A stretch of DNA of 64,000 bases from PALSA-1006 sp041660815 (GTDB lineage Bacteria; Pseudomonadota; Gammaproteobacteria; Burkholderiales; Gallionellaceae): positions 131,608 through 195,607 of the forward strand of contig JBAZVN010000005.1 of assembly GCA_041660815.1 (NCBI GenBank), given 5' to 3'. Below the pieces are notes generated by a model, which made no database searches, was not told where the DNA came from, and saw nothing but the letters and a program-made list of their open reading frames with translations. The translations under genes and the position numbers were made by a program. Shown here in pieces: positions 14,986-24,316 of the stretch. The first letter of the stretch is position 1; every line of letters begins with the position of its first letter.

Positions 14986-16515
14986 ATGCAACTTTTTAGA
15001 TTAGTCAGAATATTATTTGTGGTATTGCGTTTCGGTCTGGATGAGTTTTTGCTTGCTCATGAGCGCACCGGAATACTTCATAACATATTGAATATAATGC
15101 TGTTTTCGCGCAACCTCTCCACGCCTCGCGCGGTGCGTTTGCGCCTAGCATTAGAAAGTCTGGGCCCGATTTTCGTCAAGTTTGGGCAAATGCTTTCAAC
15201 GCGTCGCGATTTGATACCCTTGGATATTGCTGATGAATTGGCCAAGTTGCAGGATCAAGTTCCAGCGTTTCCTTCGAATCAGGCGATAGCTATTTTAGAA
15301 GCCACTTACAAAAAACCGCTCGCTGAAGTATTCGCCAGCTTCGATGAAACACCGATTGCCAGTGCGTCGGTGGCACAGGTACATTTTGCGGTCTTGCCCG
15401 ATGGTCGCGAAGTTGCAGTGAAAATATTACGCCCCGGTATTATTCATGTGATCGAACATGATTTGGCACTTCTCGATGTCTGCGCAGATTTAATGGAGCG
15501 CTGGTGGTCTGACGGCAAACGTCTTAAACCTAAGTTAGTCGTGGCAGAATTTGAAAAGTATCTGCACGATGAATTGGATCTGATGCGCGAAGCAGCTTGT
15601 GCCAGCCAGCTTAAACGCAATTTTGCCTCATCAAATTTACTGTTAATTCCCGAAATGTATTGGGATTGGTGCGCAACCAACGTGATTGTGATGGAGCGCA
15701 TGCATGGTATTCCTATCAGCCAGACGGATGCGCTGCGCGCTGCCAACATCAACTTCCCCAAGCTTGCCGCCAATGGTGTGGAAATATTTTATATGCAGGT
15801 GTTCCGCGATGGATTTTTTCATGCGGACATGCATCCCGGCAATATCCAGGTGGCCCCTGACGGGCGTTACATTGCTCTGGATTTTGGCATTATGGGCACG
15901 CTCACCGATATCGACAAAAATTATCTTGCGCAAAATTTTATAGCCTTCTTCAATCGCGATTACAAACGTGTTGCGCAAGTTCACGTTGAGTCGGGTTGGG
16001 TACCGGCGCATACCCGAATTGATGAGTTGGAAGCAGCGATTCGCGCGGTTTGTGAACCAATTTTTGATCGCCCGTTGAGCGAAGTTTCTTTTGGCCGTGT
16101 ACTGCTGCGCCTGTTCCAAACTTCGCGTAGGTTTGGTGTCGAGATTCAACCGCAACTCGTTTTGCTACAAAAAACACTGCTAAATATCGAGGGGCTGGGA
16201 ATCCAATTAGATCCCAATCTTGATCTATGGAAAACGGCAAAGCCTTGGTTGGAGCGCTGGATGAGTGAACAAGTAGGATGGCGCGGTTTTATGAAATCAT
16301 TAAAAGAAGAAGCGCCACGCTATGCAACACTACTTCCGCAAATTCCCCGCTTATTGCATCAACGTTTAAATGAAAATCCTATTTCCCGCTACGAAACTGC
16401 ATTAATGGATTTTGCAGTGCAACAGCGCAAACGTAATTTCTGGCTCATGATTATCGCCATTATTTTGGTGATCGGCTTGGCATGGTTGATTTTTATTTCG
16501 ACCCTGAGTCGCTAA
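14986..16515 (+). CDS. ubiB: UbiB, ubiquinone biosynthesis ATPase/kinase-like protein
   Basis: A 509-residue member of the UbiB/ADCK atypical kinase family needed for aerobic ubiquinone synthesis. The family motif FVKFGQMLSTRRDLIP (KxGQ) is near residue 65, the alanine-rich ATP loop (ASASVAQVH) near 125, the invariant lysine in VAVKILRPG, the catalytic region HADMHPGN and the metal-binding ALDFG. Two C-terminal membrane helices (about 483-506, FWLMIIAIILVIGLAWLIFIS) anchor it to the inner membrane. Length matches the family. It probably supports the ATPase-like activity that helps lipid ubiquinone intermediates move through the Ubi complex. It ends at a strong bidirectional terminator shared with the convergent fba operon. 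Confidence 0.96.
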   Translation: MQLFRLVRILFVVLRFGLDEFLLAHERTGILHNILNIMLFSRNLSTPRAVRLRLALESLGPIFVKFGQMLSTRRDLIPLDIADELAKLQDQVPAFPSNQAIAILEATYKKPLAEVFASFDETPIASASVAQVHFAVLPDGREVAVKILRPGIIHVIEHDLALLDVCADLMERWWSDGKRLKPKLVVAEFEKYLHDELDLMREAACASQLKRNFASSNLLLIPEMYWDWCATNVIVMERMHGIPISQTDALRAANINFPKLAANGVEIFYMQVFRDGFFHADMHPGNIQVAPDGRYIALDFGIMGTLTDIDKNYLAQNFIAFFNRDYKRVAQVHVESGWVPAHTRIDELEAAIRAVCEPIFDRPLSEVSFGRVLLRLFQTSRRFGVEIQPQLVLLQKTLLNIEGLGIQLDPNLDLWKTAKPWLERWMSEQVGWRGFMKSLKEEAPRYATLLPQIPRLLHQRLNENPISRYETALMDFAVQQRKRNFWLMIIAIILVIGLAWLIFISTLSR

Positions 16516-16530
16516 GTCTTTTCTACTCAT

Positions 16531-16566
16531 AAAAAGGGCCCCGCTTTTACTAGCGGGGCCCTTTTT
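16531..16566. terminator. Strong bidirectional intrinsic terminator (ubiB / fba)
   Basis: A perfect 14-bp stem, AAAAAGGGCCCCGC (16531-16544) and GCGGGGCCCTTTTT (16553-16566), with an 8-base loop. The A-tract and T-tract flank a GC core, so it terminates ubiB rightward and the tkt-to-fba operon leftward. Confidence 0.95.
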
Positions 16567-16605
16567 ATTTAAAGCTTAACAATCAAGCTATTGCATTTCG
16601 AATGC

Positions 16606-17670
16606 TTACTTAACGATCGCGTTCAGCTCACCCTTGATGTAACGCATTGCCATTGCATCCAGTGAGATGGGTTTGATTTTTCCTGCCTGGCCAGCGGCTC
16701 CGAAAGCTTCATAGCGTGCCTTGCAAATTGCCTTCATGGCCTTGGTGGTTTCAGCCAGAAACTTGCGCGGATCGAAATCTTTTGGATTGTTAGCCAAGTA
16801 ACGGCGTGTCGCTCCAGTAGAAGCCATACGCAAGTCGGTGTCAATGTTTACCTTACGCACACCATGCTTGATACCTTCAACGATTTCTTCAACAGGTACG
16901 CCGTAAGTCTGTGGCATCTGCCCCCCAAATTCATTGATGATCTTCAACCACTCTTGAGGAACAGATGAAGAGCCGTGCATTACCAAGTGTGTGTTAGGAA
17001 TACGTGCATGAATTTCTTTAATGCGGCTGATCGCCAAAGTGTCGCCTGTGGGCGGCTTAGTGAACTTATAAGCACCGTGAGATGTTCCAATGGCGATTGC
17101 CAAGGCATCTACCTGAGTCAGCTTCACAAATTCTGCCGCTTCATTTGGATCGGTCAACAGTTGATCGTGGCTCAATACACCTTCAGCGCCATGACCATCT
17201 TCTTTTTCACCGTGGCCGGATTCCAAAGAACCCAGACAACCCAACTCACCTTCTACCGAAACACCTACCGCATGCGACATATTCACTACATTGCGCGTAA
17301 CATTTACGTTGTAGTCGAATGTTGATGGAGTCTTACCGTCAGTCATCAGAGAACCGTCCATCATCACGCTGGAAAAGCCGGAACGAATTGCGTTGATACA
17401 AACACCTTCTGAGGCGCCGTGATCCTGGTGCATCACAACGGGAATGTGAGGATACATTTCAACTGCGGCCTCAATGAGATGGCGCAGGAACGGTTCGCCT
17501 GCATATTTGCGTGCACCTGCGGAGCCTTGCATGATTACCGGACTGTTGGTCTCATCAGCCGCTTCCATAATCGCTTTAACTTGCTCGAGATTGTTAACGT
17601 TGAACGCAGGCAAGCCATAGCTATGCTCTGCAGCGTGGTCTAGTAGTTGACGCAATGATACGAGTGCCAT
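16606..17670 (-). CDS. fba: Class II fructose-bisphosphate aldolase (Calvin-cycle subtype)
   Basis: A 354-residue zinc-dependent aldolase that joins or splits dihydroxyacetone phosphate and glyceraldehyde 3-phosphate. The zinc and substrate motifs are present: PVVMHQDHGAS, the VMMDGS stretch, GELGCLGSLESGHGE and the HGSSSVP motif. The sequence resembles the Calvin-cycle (CbbA-type) subtype common in beta- and gammaproteobacteria. A strong ribosome-binding site (GAGGAG) precedes the ATG. It is the last gene of tkt-gap-pgk-pyk-fba, 66 bp after pyk. The operon could serve glycolysis, gluconeogenesis, or a Calvin or ribulose monophosphate cycle; the window does not show which. Confidence 0.96.
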   Translation of the reverse strand: MALVSLRQLLDHAAEHSYGLPAFNVNNLEQVKAIMEAADETNSPVIMQGSAGARKYAGEPFLRHLIEAAVEMYPHIPVVMHQDHGASEGVCINAIRSGFSSVMMDGSLMTDGKTPSTFDYNVNVTRNVVNMSHAVGVSVEGELGCLGSLESGHGEKEDGHGAEGVLSHDQLLTDPNEAAEFVKLTQVDALAIAIGTSHGAYKFTKPPTGDTLAISRIKEIHARIPNTHLVMHGSSSVPQEWLKIINEFGGQMPQTYGVPVEEIVEGIKHGVRKVNIDTDLRMASTGATRRYLANNPKDFDPRKFLAETTKAMKAICKARYEAFGAAGQAGKIKPISLDAMAMRYIKGELNAIVK

Positions 17671-17736
17671 TTTTTTCTCCTCACTGATTAAACAAATTTC
17701 CTACAATTAGTACGGCTTTAATATTTCTGAAGCTTT

Positions 17737-19179
17737 TTAGTCTTTGCGGTGATCACCAACCCGCACAATTTTCATGGTATTAGTATGTCCGCTCTTGCCT
17801 ACTGATTCTCCAATAGTCATCACGATCAGATCGCCGTCTTCCACATGACCAAGATTCACCAACTCGTTTTCCGCTTCGATCAGCGTTGCCGATGGATCTT
17901 TTGAGCTTGGATGAAATTCAACCGGATGTACGCCGCTGAACAAAGTTACTTTACTTAACGTTCCTTTGGTAGGCGTTAAGGCAAAAATCGGCGCACCAGC
18001 CATAACGCGCGACATCCACAATGCGGTTGATCCGGACTGGGTTAGCGCAACAATTGCTTTAACTTTAAAATGTGATGCGGCAAACAAGGTTGACATCGCA
18101 ATAGACTGGTCTACACGGCTGAACTTGCTACGCTCCAGTAAATGATCGGCAGTGGCAGTTCCTTCCAATTCTTTTTCAGCCTGAGTGCAGATACGCACCA
18201 TAGCCTCAATAGTCTCAACTGGATATTCGCCCACAGCTGTTTCTGCTGAAAGCATTACCGCATCGGTACCATCCAGCACGGCATTTGCCACATCGGAAAC
18301 TTCTGCGCGAGTTGGAATCGGACTACTAATCATGGATTCCATCATTTGCGTGGCTGTAATAACCAGCTTATTACGTGCGCGCGCCATTTTAATCATGCGC
18401 TTTTGCAAACCGGGTACGGCCGCATCACCCACCTCAACCGACAAATCACCGCGTGCCACCATAATGGCATCAGAAGCTTCAATAATTTCAGCCAACACTG
18501 GAATAGCTTCGGCACGCTCAATTTTTGCCATGAGCATACTTTTACCACCGGCTTCTTTCATAAGCTGGCGTGCCAAGTGCATATCATCGGCGGAGCGCGG
18601 GAAGGATACGGCCAGATAGTCAGCATGAATTAAAGCCGCTGTCTTGATATCTTCTTTATCTTTTTCAGTTAACGCAGGAGCGGTTAGTCCGCCGCCTTTA
18701 CGGTTGATCCCCTTGTTATTGGATAACACCCCGCCGCGCACTACTTTACACGTTACTTCAGAACCTTTGACGCTCAGAACATCAAACTCCAACATGCCAT
18801 CATTAAGCAATAACACATCGCCTTTGATCACATCATTTGGAAGTTCTTTATAATCAAGACCAACGCGCTCCTGATTTCCCGGCTGACTCCACTCCGCATC
18901 CAGAATAAATGTATCTCCGGGTGCCAAGTTAATTTTACCGTCTGCAAATTTTCCCACACGAATTTTCGGCCCCTGCAAATCGGCAAGTATGCCAACTGTA
19001 CGCCCGGCAGCAATTGCCGCAGCACGTACAATTTCAGCACGTTTAACGTGATCCTGGGCTGAACCGTGTGAAAAATTCATCCGCACCAAATCAACTCCGG
19101 CGCGGATAATAGCTTCTAAAGATTTGGAGTCATTGGTAGCCGGCCCCAAGGTTGCAACAATTTTCGTTCTACGCAGCAT
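17737..19179 (-). CDS. pyk: Pyruvate kinase
   Basis: A 480-residue pyruvate kinase converting phosphoenolpyruvate and ADP to pyruvate and ATP. It shows the N-terminal RRTKIVATLGPA, the substrate loop MNFSHG, ADLQGPKIRVG, the catalytic lysine region (MAKIERAEA), the cation-site MVARGDL and the ITATQMMESM motif. Length is normal for the bacterial type II enzyme. It lies 13 bp downstream of pgk, which indicates co-transcription, and is followed by fba. Having an irreversible glycolytic enzyme within a cluster of otherwise reversible enzymes is typical of this gene order in Nitrosomonadales. Confidence 0.97.
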   Translation of the reverse strand: MLRRTKIVATLGPATNDSKSLEAIIRAGVDLVRMNFSHGSAQDHVKRAEIVRAAAIAAGRTVGILADLQGPKIRVGKFADGKINLAPGDTFILDAEWSQPGNQERVGLDYKELPNDVIKGDVLLLNDGMLEFDVLSVKGSEVTCKVVRGGVLSNNKGINRKGGGLTAPALTEKDKEDIKTAALIHADYLAVSFPRSADDMHLARQLMKEAGGKSMLMAKIERAEAIPVLAEIIEASDAIMVARGDLSVEVGDAAVPGLQKRMIKMARARNKLVITATQMMESMISSPIPTRAEVSDVANAVLDGTDAVMLSAETAVGEYPVETIEAMVRICTQAEKELEGTATADHLLERSKFSRVDQSIAMSTLFAASHFKVKAIVALTQSGSTALWMSRVMAGAPIFALTPTKGTLSKVTLFSGVHPVEFHPSSKDPSATLIEAENELVNLGHVEDGDLIVMTIGESVGKSGHTNTMKIVRVGDHRKD

Positions 19180-19192
19180 GATTTCCTAATAA

Positions 19193-20377
19193 TTATTTAT
19201 TGGCAGCGCGCTGTTCCAAAATTTCCACTGCCGGCAATGTTTTGCCCTCAAGGAACTCCAGAAATGCACCGCCAGCGGTCGAAATATATGACACTTTGTC
19301 GTAAATATCGTACTTCTGAATTGCAGCAATCGTGTCGCCACCTCCAGCCAAGGTAAATGCCTTGGTATTGGCAATTGCCATTGCGACTGTTTTAGTACCT
19401 TCACCAAATTGATCAAATTCAAAAACACCCACCGGGCCATTCCAAACGACTGTTCCGGCCTTCATGATGATGTCTGCAAGTTCTTGTGCCGATTTTGGAC
19501 CAATGTCAAAAATCATATCGTCGTCTACAACATCATCCGCCGATTTTTGCACTGCAACTTCGTTGGCATCAAATTTTTTGCCGCAAACCACGTCAACTGC
19601 AATTGGAATCGTTGCACCACGCGCGGTCATTTTTTTCATCAATGTTTGCGCGGTTGGAACCAGATCATCTTCACACAAAGATTTGCCTACTTTTTTACCG
19701 GCTGCTTTGAGGAAGGTGTTGGCGATACCACCGCCGACTACCAATTGCTCACACTTTTCAGACAGTGATTCCAGCACGGTCAGCTTTGTGGAAACTTTAG
19801 AGCCGCCCACGATAGCCACCATCGGACGTGCCGGATTTAGCAGCGCCTTAGTTAAGGCTTCCAGTTCTTCGGTCAACAGAATACCGGCAGCGGCAACCGG
19901 TGCAAATTTTGCCACCCCGTGTGTTGACGCTTCTGCGCGGTGTGCCGTTCCGAAAGCATCCATTACAAACACATCGCACAATGCGGCGTATTTTTTCGAT
20001 GTTTCATCGTTGGACTTTTTCTCGCCTTTGTTAAAGCGGCAGTTTTCCAACAATACCAGCTCGCCATCGGCAACACTAAAGCCACCGTCAACCCAATCTT
20101 TAATCAAACGTACAGGCTTGCCCAGCTTTTGCGAAATGACATCCGCCACTGGCTTAAGTGAATTTTCTTCGGAGTAAACACCTTCTTCAGGGCGGCCCAA
20201 ATGAGAAGTTACCATCACCTTTGCGCCGGCTTTCAGAGCGGCATTAATGGTTGCCATGGATGCGGTGATACGTGCATCAGAAGTGACTTTGCCATCTTTA
20301 ACGGGGACATTTAAATCAGAACGGATCAGGACACGCTTGCCCTTGAGATCCAAATCGGTCATTTTAATTACAGACAT
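19193..20377 (-). CDS. pgk: Phosphoglycerate kinase
   Basis: A 394-residue monomeric enzyme that reversibly transfers phosphate between 1,3-bisphosphoglycerate and ADP. Visible signatures are the N-terminal substrate motif (KRVLIRSDLNVPVKDG), the HLGRPEEG loop, FGTAHRAEAST and the C-terminal nucleotide loop (STAGGAFLEFLEGKTLPAVEIL). AAAGGA precedes the ATG as ribosome-binding site. A hairpin between gap and pgk (20414-20440) may partly terminate or stabilise transcript ends, tuning the large amount of gap message against pgk-pyk-fba. It is followed at 13 bp by pyk. Confidence 0.97.
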   Translation of the reverse strand: MSVIKMTDLDLKGKRVLIRSDLNVPVKDGKVTSDARITASMATINAALKAGAKVMVTSHLGRPEEGVYSEENSLKPVADVISQKLGKPVRLIKDWVDGGFSVADGELVLLENCRFNKGEKKSNDETSKKYAALCDVFVMDAFGTAHRAEASTHGVAKFAPVAAAGILLTEELEALTKALLNPARPMVAIVGGSKVSTKLTVLESLSEKCEQLVVGGGIANTFLKAAGKKVGKSLCEDDLVPTAQTLMKKMTARGATIPIAVDVVCGKKFDANEVAVQKSADDVVDDDMIFDIGPKSAQELADIIMKAGTVVWNGPVGVFEFDQFGEGTKTVAMAIANTKAFTLAGGGDTIAAIQKYDIYDKVSYISTAGGAFLEFLEGKTLPAVEILEQRAANK

Positions 20378-20413
20378 GAATTTTCCTTTACAACGAATAA
20401 TCTATACAAGGCA

Positions 20414-20440
20414 AAAGGGCTGGCACCCGGCCAGCCCTTT
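20414..20440 (-). terminator. Intra-operon hairpin after gap
   Basis: A 10-bp GC-rich stem, AAAGGGCTGG (20414-20423) and CCAGCCCTTT (20431-20440), with a 7-base loop, 10 bp after the gap stop. On the minus-strand transcript it is followed by TTTTGCC, so it could be a partial (attenuating) terminator or an mRNA 3' stabiliser before pgk. Confidence 0.75.
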
Positions 20441-20450
20441 GTCGAACGTA

Positions 20451-21452
20451 TTACTTGGCAATATGACCAACCATGCGCATCAGGTTGCATGTGTAGCCAT
20501 ATTCGTTGTCGTACCACGCTACAACCTTAACAAAAGTTGGGTCGAGTGCAATACCTGCTTCTGCATCAAATACGGAAGGACATGTGTATCCGCGGAAATC
20601 AGTTGAAACAACTTTTTCTGTGGTAAAGCCCAATACACCCTTCAACGGGCCGCTTTCGGAAGCCGCCTTCATGGCCGCAACAATTTCTTCATACTTGGCT
20701 GGCTTGTTCAACTCACAAGTCAAATCCACTACAGAAACATCCGAAGTTGGAACGCGGAAAGCCATACCGGTGAGTTTCTTATTCAATTCAGGGATCACAA
20801 CGCCCACAGCCTTGGCAGCACCGGTTGAGGATGGAATAATATTTTCCAGAATACCGCGACCACCGCGCCAATCTTTGTTGGAAGGACCGTCTACTGTTTT
20901 TTGCGTAGCAGTTGCGGCATGCACGGTTGTCATCAAGCCGCGTTTGATTCCGAAAGTATCATTCAATACTTTGGCAACAGGTGCCAATGCATTGGTGGTG
21001 CAAGATGCTGCGGAAACAATTGACTCACCTTTGTATGTGTCATGGTTCACGCCATATACAAACATCGGGGTATCGTCTTTGCTTGGCGCGGATTGAATCA
21101 CTTTCTTGGCGCCGGCATTGATGTGTGCCTGGCAAGTATCTTTGGTCAGGAAAAAGCCGGTACATTCGATAACGATGTCAGCACCCACTTCGTTCCACTT
21201 CAGATTAGCCGGATCACGCTCAGCTGTCAGGCGAATGTTCTTGCCATTAACCACCAGATTGTTACCGCTAACCGCTACATCGCCATTAAAACGGCCATGC
21301 ACAGAATCATATTTCAACATATAAGCCAAATAGTCTGGCTCCAGCAAATCGTTAATCGCAACCACTTCAATTTCAGGAAAATCCTTAGTTGCAGCGCGGA
21401 ATACCATACGACCAATACGACCAAAACCGTTGATACCTACTTTAATTGCCAT
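20451..21452 (-). CDS. gap: Glyceraldehyde-3-phosphate dehydrogenase
   Basis: A 333-residue tetrameric dehydrogenase interconverting glyceraldehyde 3-phosphate and 1,3-bisphosphoglycerate. The Rossmann start (KVGINGFGRIGRM), the catalytic cysteine in SAASCTTNALAP and the C-terminal WYDNEYGYTCN are clear. The residue after the first beta-alpha-beta unit is aspartate (AINDLLE), favouring NAD over NADP. A strong ribosome-binding site (GGGAGAGAG) precedes the ATG. It is the second gene of the carbon operon and is bracketed by two hairpins (21493-21521 upstream, 20414-20440 downstream), which would free a stable monocistronic gap message after processing. Confidence 0.97.
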   Translation of the reverse strand: MAIKVGINGFGRIGRMVFRAATKDFPEIEVVAINDLLEPDYLAYMLKYDSVHGRFNGDVAVSGNNLVVNGKNIRLTAERDPANLKWNEVGADIVIECTGFFLTKDTCQAHINAGAKKVIQSAPSKDDTPMFVYGVNHDTYKGESIVSAASCTTNALAPVAKVLNDTFGIKRGLMTTVHAATATQKTVDGPSNKDWRGGRGILENIIPSSTGAAKAVGVVIPELNKKLTGMAFRVPTSDVSVVDLTCELNKPAKYEEIVAAMKAASESGPLKGVLGFTTEKVVSTDFRGYTCPSVFDAEAGIALDPTFVKVVAWYDNEYGYTCNLMRMVGHIAK

Positions 21453-21492
21453 TTTTCTCTCTCCCGTCGTTAATGTAATAAACTTTTTGCGC

Positions 21493-21521
21493 CGTCCGTG
21501 CTGCTCCCCGCAGCACGGACG
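21493..21521 (-). terminator. Intra-operon hairpin after tkt
   Basis: A perfect 12-bp stem, CGTCCGTGCTGC (21493-21504) and GCAGCACGGACG (21510-21521), with a 5-base loop, 14 bp after the tkt stop. There is no T-tract on the transcript strand (it reads on into GGCGCAAAAAG), so RNA stabilisation or processing is likelier than termination. Confidence 0.7.
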
Positions 21522-21535
21522 TTACTTCACAACTT

Positions 21536-23554
21536 TTAGCCCAGCACTCTTTTCACAGTAGCAACTACATTTTCCACCGTAAAGCCGAAGTGTTTAAACA
21601 ACTCGGGTGCAGGTGCAGATTCGCCGAAACAGTCCATACCGACAACTGCGCCTTCGAGACCGACATATTTGTACCAAAGGCCGGTAACGCCTGCTTCAAC
21701 TGCAACACGCTTAACACCTTTGAGCAACACGCTGTCTTGATAAGCTTGGTCTTGACGATCAAACACATTGGTTGATGGCATGGAAACCACACGTACCTGC
21801 ACGCCTTCGGCAGCCAAAGTAGCCTGAGCCTTCATGGCCAAATCAACCTCCGATCCAGTCGCGATGATGATCGCTTGTGGCTTGCCGTTGGCGGCTTCCG
21901 ATAATACATAACCACCCTTGCGGATATTGGCGATTTGCGCCGCATCACGCTTTTGGAATTGCAGATTTTGACGGCTGAAAATCAAGGAAGAAGGGCCAGT
22001 CTTACGCTCAACTGCATAAATCCAGGACACTGCAGATTCCACAGTGTCACAAGGACGCCATGTATCCATATTTGGAATAAAGCGCAGTGTAGTGGTTTGT
22101 TCTACCGGCTGATGTGTCGGACCGTCTTCGCCCAAACCGATTGAATCGTGGGTAAATACATAAATGACACGTTGCTTCATCAAAGCCGACATACGCAATG
22201 CATTGCGCGCATACTCGGAGAACATCAGGAAAGTACCACCGAAAGGCAGCAAGCCACCGTGCAACGCCATACCGTTCATGATGTGCGACATACCAAATTC
22301 ACGCACGCCGTAGCTGATGTAATTGCCTGGTTTTGTGCCGGAAACATGTTTAGCTCCTACCCAGTTAGTCAGGTTAGAACCGGTCAAATCAGCAGAGCCG
22401 CCCAAGAATTCAGGCAATGCGGGCTGCAGTGCATTAATCGCATTTTGCGATGCTTTGCGGGTGGCAATCGTTTCACCCTTGGCATTAATTTGCTCCAGAG
22501 CTGCGGCTGCAAACTCTGTCCAATTTGCAGGCAAATCACCGTTCATGCGGCGCGTAAATTCTGCCGCTTCTTCCGGATAGGCTTTGCTGTATTCGGCAAA
22601 TTTATTGTTCCATAACTTTTCCAGACCTTCACCCTTGGTGCGTGCATCCCATGCTTGGTAAACATGTGCGGGAATTTCAAACGGTGGGTAATTCCAACCA
22701 ATGTGCGCGCGGGTAGCGGCAATTTCTGCATCGCCCAAGGCTGCGCCGTGAACATCATGCGTGCCTTCTTTGTTTGGAGAACCCGCACCGATAACGGTCT
22801 TGCAGCAAATCAGCGTTGGCTTATCAGTAACGGCTTTAGCTGCTTCGATCGCTGCGTTGATGGCTTCAGAGTCATGACCTTCAACATTGGCAATCACATG
22901 CCAACCATAGGCTTCAAAGCGTTTTGGCGTGTCATCCGTAAACCATCCGCCTACATGACCATCGATGGAAATATCATTGTCATCCCAGAAAGCGGTCAGT
23001 TTGCCCAAGCCCCAAGTACCGGCCAGCGCACAGGCTTCGTGTGAAATTCCTTCCATCATGCAACCGTCCCCCATGAACACATAGGTGCGGTGATCCACGA
23101 TTTCATGACCCGGCTTATTGAACTGATTAGCCAATAATTTTTCAGCCATTGCCATACCTACCGCATTGGTAATACCCTGTCCCAGAGGGCCAGTGGTAGT
23201 TTCAACGCCAACGGTATAGCCATATTCAGGGTGACCAGGAGTCTTAGAATGCATTTGACGGAAGCGCTTTAGCTCATCCATCGGCAAGTCATAGCCGGTT
23301 AAATGCAGCAATGCATAAATCAGCATTGAGCCGTGGCCATTGGACTGAACAAAACGGTCGCGGTCAGCCCATTTTGGATTGGCTGGATTGTGACGCAGGT
23401 GGTGATTCCACAGAACTTCGGCGATTTCCGCCATGCCCATAGGCGCTCCAGGATGGCCAGAGTTGGCCTTTTGCACCGCATCCATCGCAAGTGCACGAAT
23501 TGCACCGGTTACATCGTTAAACTTTGGGGGTTTTACATTACGCGCCACAGCCAT
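21536..23554 (-). CDS. tkt: Transketolase
   Basis: A 672-residue thiamine-diphosphate enzyme that moves two-carbon units between sugar phosphates in the pentose phosphate and Calvin cycles. The N-terminal substrate motif (ANSGHPGAPMGMAEI), the ThDP-binding GDGCMMEG with its downstream N (DDNDISIDG), and the transketolase motif (GLGEDGPTHQPVEQ) are intact. The length is full. A strong AGGAGG precedes the ATG. It opens the tkt-gap-pgk-pyk-fba operon. The 120 bp upstream, before the NtrX-like gene, must hold the operon promoter, but I could not define -35 and -10 boxes there. Confidence 0.97.
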   Translation of the reverse strand: MAVARNVKPPKFNDVTGAIRALAMDAVQKANSGHPGAPMGMAEIAEVLWNHHLRHNPANPKWADRDRFVQSNGHGSMLIYALLHLTGYDLPMDELKRFRQMHSKTPGHPEYGYTVGVETTTGPLGQGITNAVGMAMAEKLLANQFNKPGHEIVDHRTYVFMGDGCMMEGISHEACALAGTWGLGKLTAFWDDNDISIDGHVGGWFTDDTPKRFEAYGWHVIANVEGHDSEAINAAIEAAKAVTDKPTLICCKTVIGAGSPNKEGTHDVHGAALGDAEIAATRAHIGWNYPPFEIPAHVYQAWDARTKGEGLEKLWNNKFAEYSKAYPEEAAEFTRRMNGDLPANWTEFAAAALEQINAKGETIATRKASQNAINALQPALPEFLGGSADLTGSNLTNWVGAKHVSGTKPGNYISYGVREFGMSHIMNGMALHGGLLPFGGTFLMFSEYARNALRMSALMKQRVIYVFTHDSIGLGEDGPTHQPVEQTTTLRFIPNMDTWRPCDTVESAVSWIYAVERKTGPSSLIFSRQNLQFQKRDAAQIANIRKGGYVLSEAANGKPQAIIIATGSEVDLAMKAQATLAAEGVQVRVVSMPSTNVFDRQDQAYQDSVLLKGVKRVAVEAGVTGLWYKYVGLEGAVVGMDCFGESAPAPELFKHFGFTVENVVATVKRVLG

Positions 23555-23674
23555 TTTACAGCCTCCTAAGAAACATCCCGAATATTGAAATAAAAGTTAT
23601 TACACTGAATTGAACTGCAATTATGCCGCAGTGGGTTATTTAGAGCAATAACGCTATGTTAACAAGAATTGTGA

Positions 23675-24316
23675 CTATTGCTCCAAACTATCCGAGCCCT
23701 TCTTAATGGGCTTGATTCCTAACTGTTTTAATTTTCGGTACAAGTGTGTTCGTTCAATTCCAATTTTTTCTGCCAAATGGCTTATGTTTCCCTTTTCTTT
23801 TTGCATCTGGTAAGAGAAATATACGTTATCAAAATACTCGCGCACCTCGCGCAAAGGCCAATCTAGCGGCAAACCCACCATTACCAAGCCGTCGTCATTT
23901 GCAATATCCTGTTTATTAGGGGAAGTTTTCTCCACCATTTCCGGCATACCTTGTTGCAATGCCTTGATTACTGTTTTGAGTAGCCGTTGCATGGCAATCG
24001 GTTTTTCCAGAAAATCGATTGCACCCACCCGGATTGCTTCCATCGCAGTTTCTATCGTGCCATGACCGGACATCATGACAACCGGCATGGTCAGTAATTT
24101 TTGCTCTGACCATTCTTTTAACAGCGTTAATCCATCTGTTTCAGGCATCCAAATATCCAGCAATACTAAATCGGGTGCTCTACTAAGACGAAATTCGCGA
24201 GCCTGTGCCGCATTTTCCGCCATATGCACGCGATAACCTTCATCAAATAATATATCCGAAAGCAGTTCCCGAATACCGACCTCATCATCCACGACTAGAA
24301 TTTCTTTGCTTGACAC
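23675..24316 (-). CDS. NtrX-like response regulator lacking the AAA+ domain
   Basis: A 213-residue response regulator partnered with the NtrY-like kinase upstream. The receiver (1-120) has the acidic pair in VVDDE, the phospho-acceptor aspartate in LLDIWMPE and the lysine in FLEKPIA. The C terminus (about 175-205) is a Fis-type helix-turn-helix (HLAEKIGIERTHLYRKLKQLGI). The central sigma-54-activating AAA+ domain of classical NtrX (about 450 residues) is missing; the two ends join through a short linker with no sign of a frameshift. It therefore cannot open sigma-54 promoters and probably acts as a direct DNA-binding regulator. GTG start; it shares one base with the ntrY stop. It is last in the six-gene operon. 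Confidence 0.9.
   Translation of the reverse strand: MSSKEILVVDDEVGIRELLSDILFDEGYRVHMAENAAQAREFRLSRAPDLVLLDIWMPETDGLTLLKEWSEQKLLTMPVVMMSGHGTIETAMEAIRVGAIDFLEKPIAMQRLLKTVIKALQQGMPEMVEKTSPNKQDIANDDGLVMVGLPLDWPLREVREYFDNVYFSYQMQKEKGNISHLAEKIGIERTHLYRKLKQLGIKPIKKGSDSLEQ

Noticed and set aside
17699..17705. A further TCCTACA upstream of fba.
   Set aside because: About eight copies of a 7-mer are expected by chance on both strands of 64 kb, and the surrounding AGCCAT element is absent.
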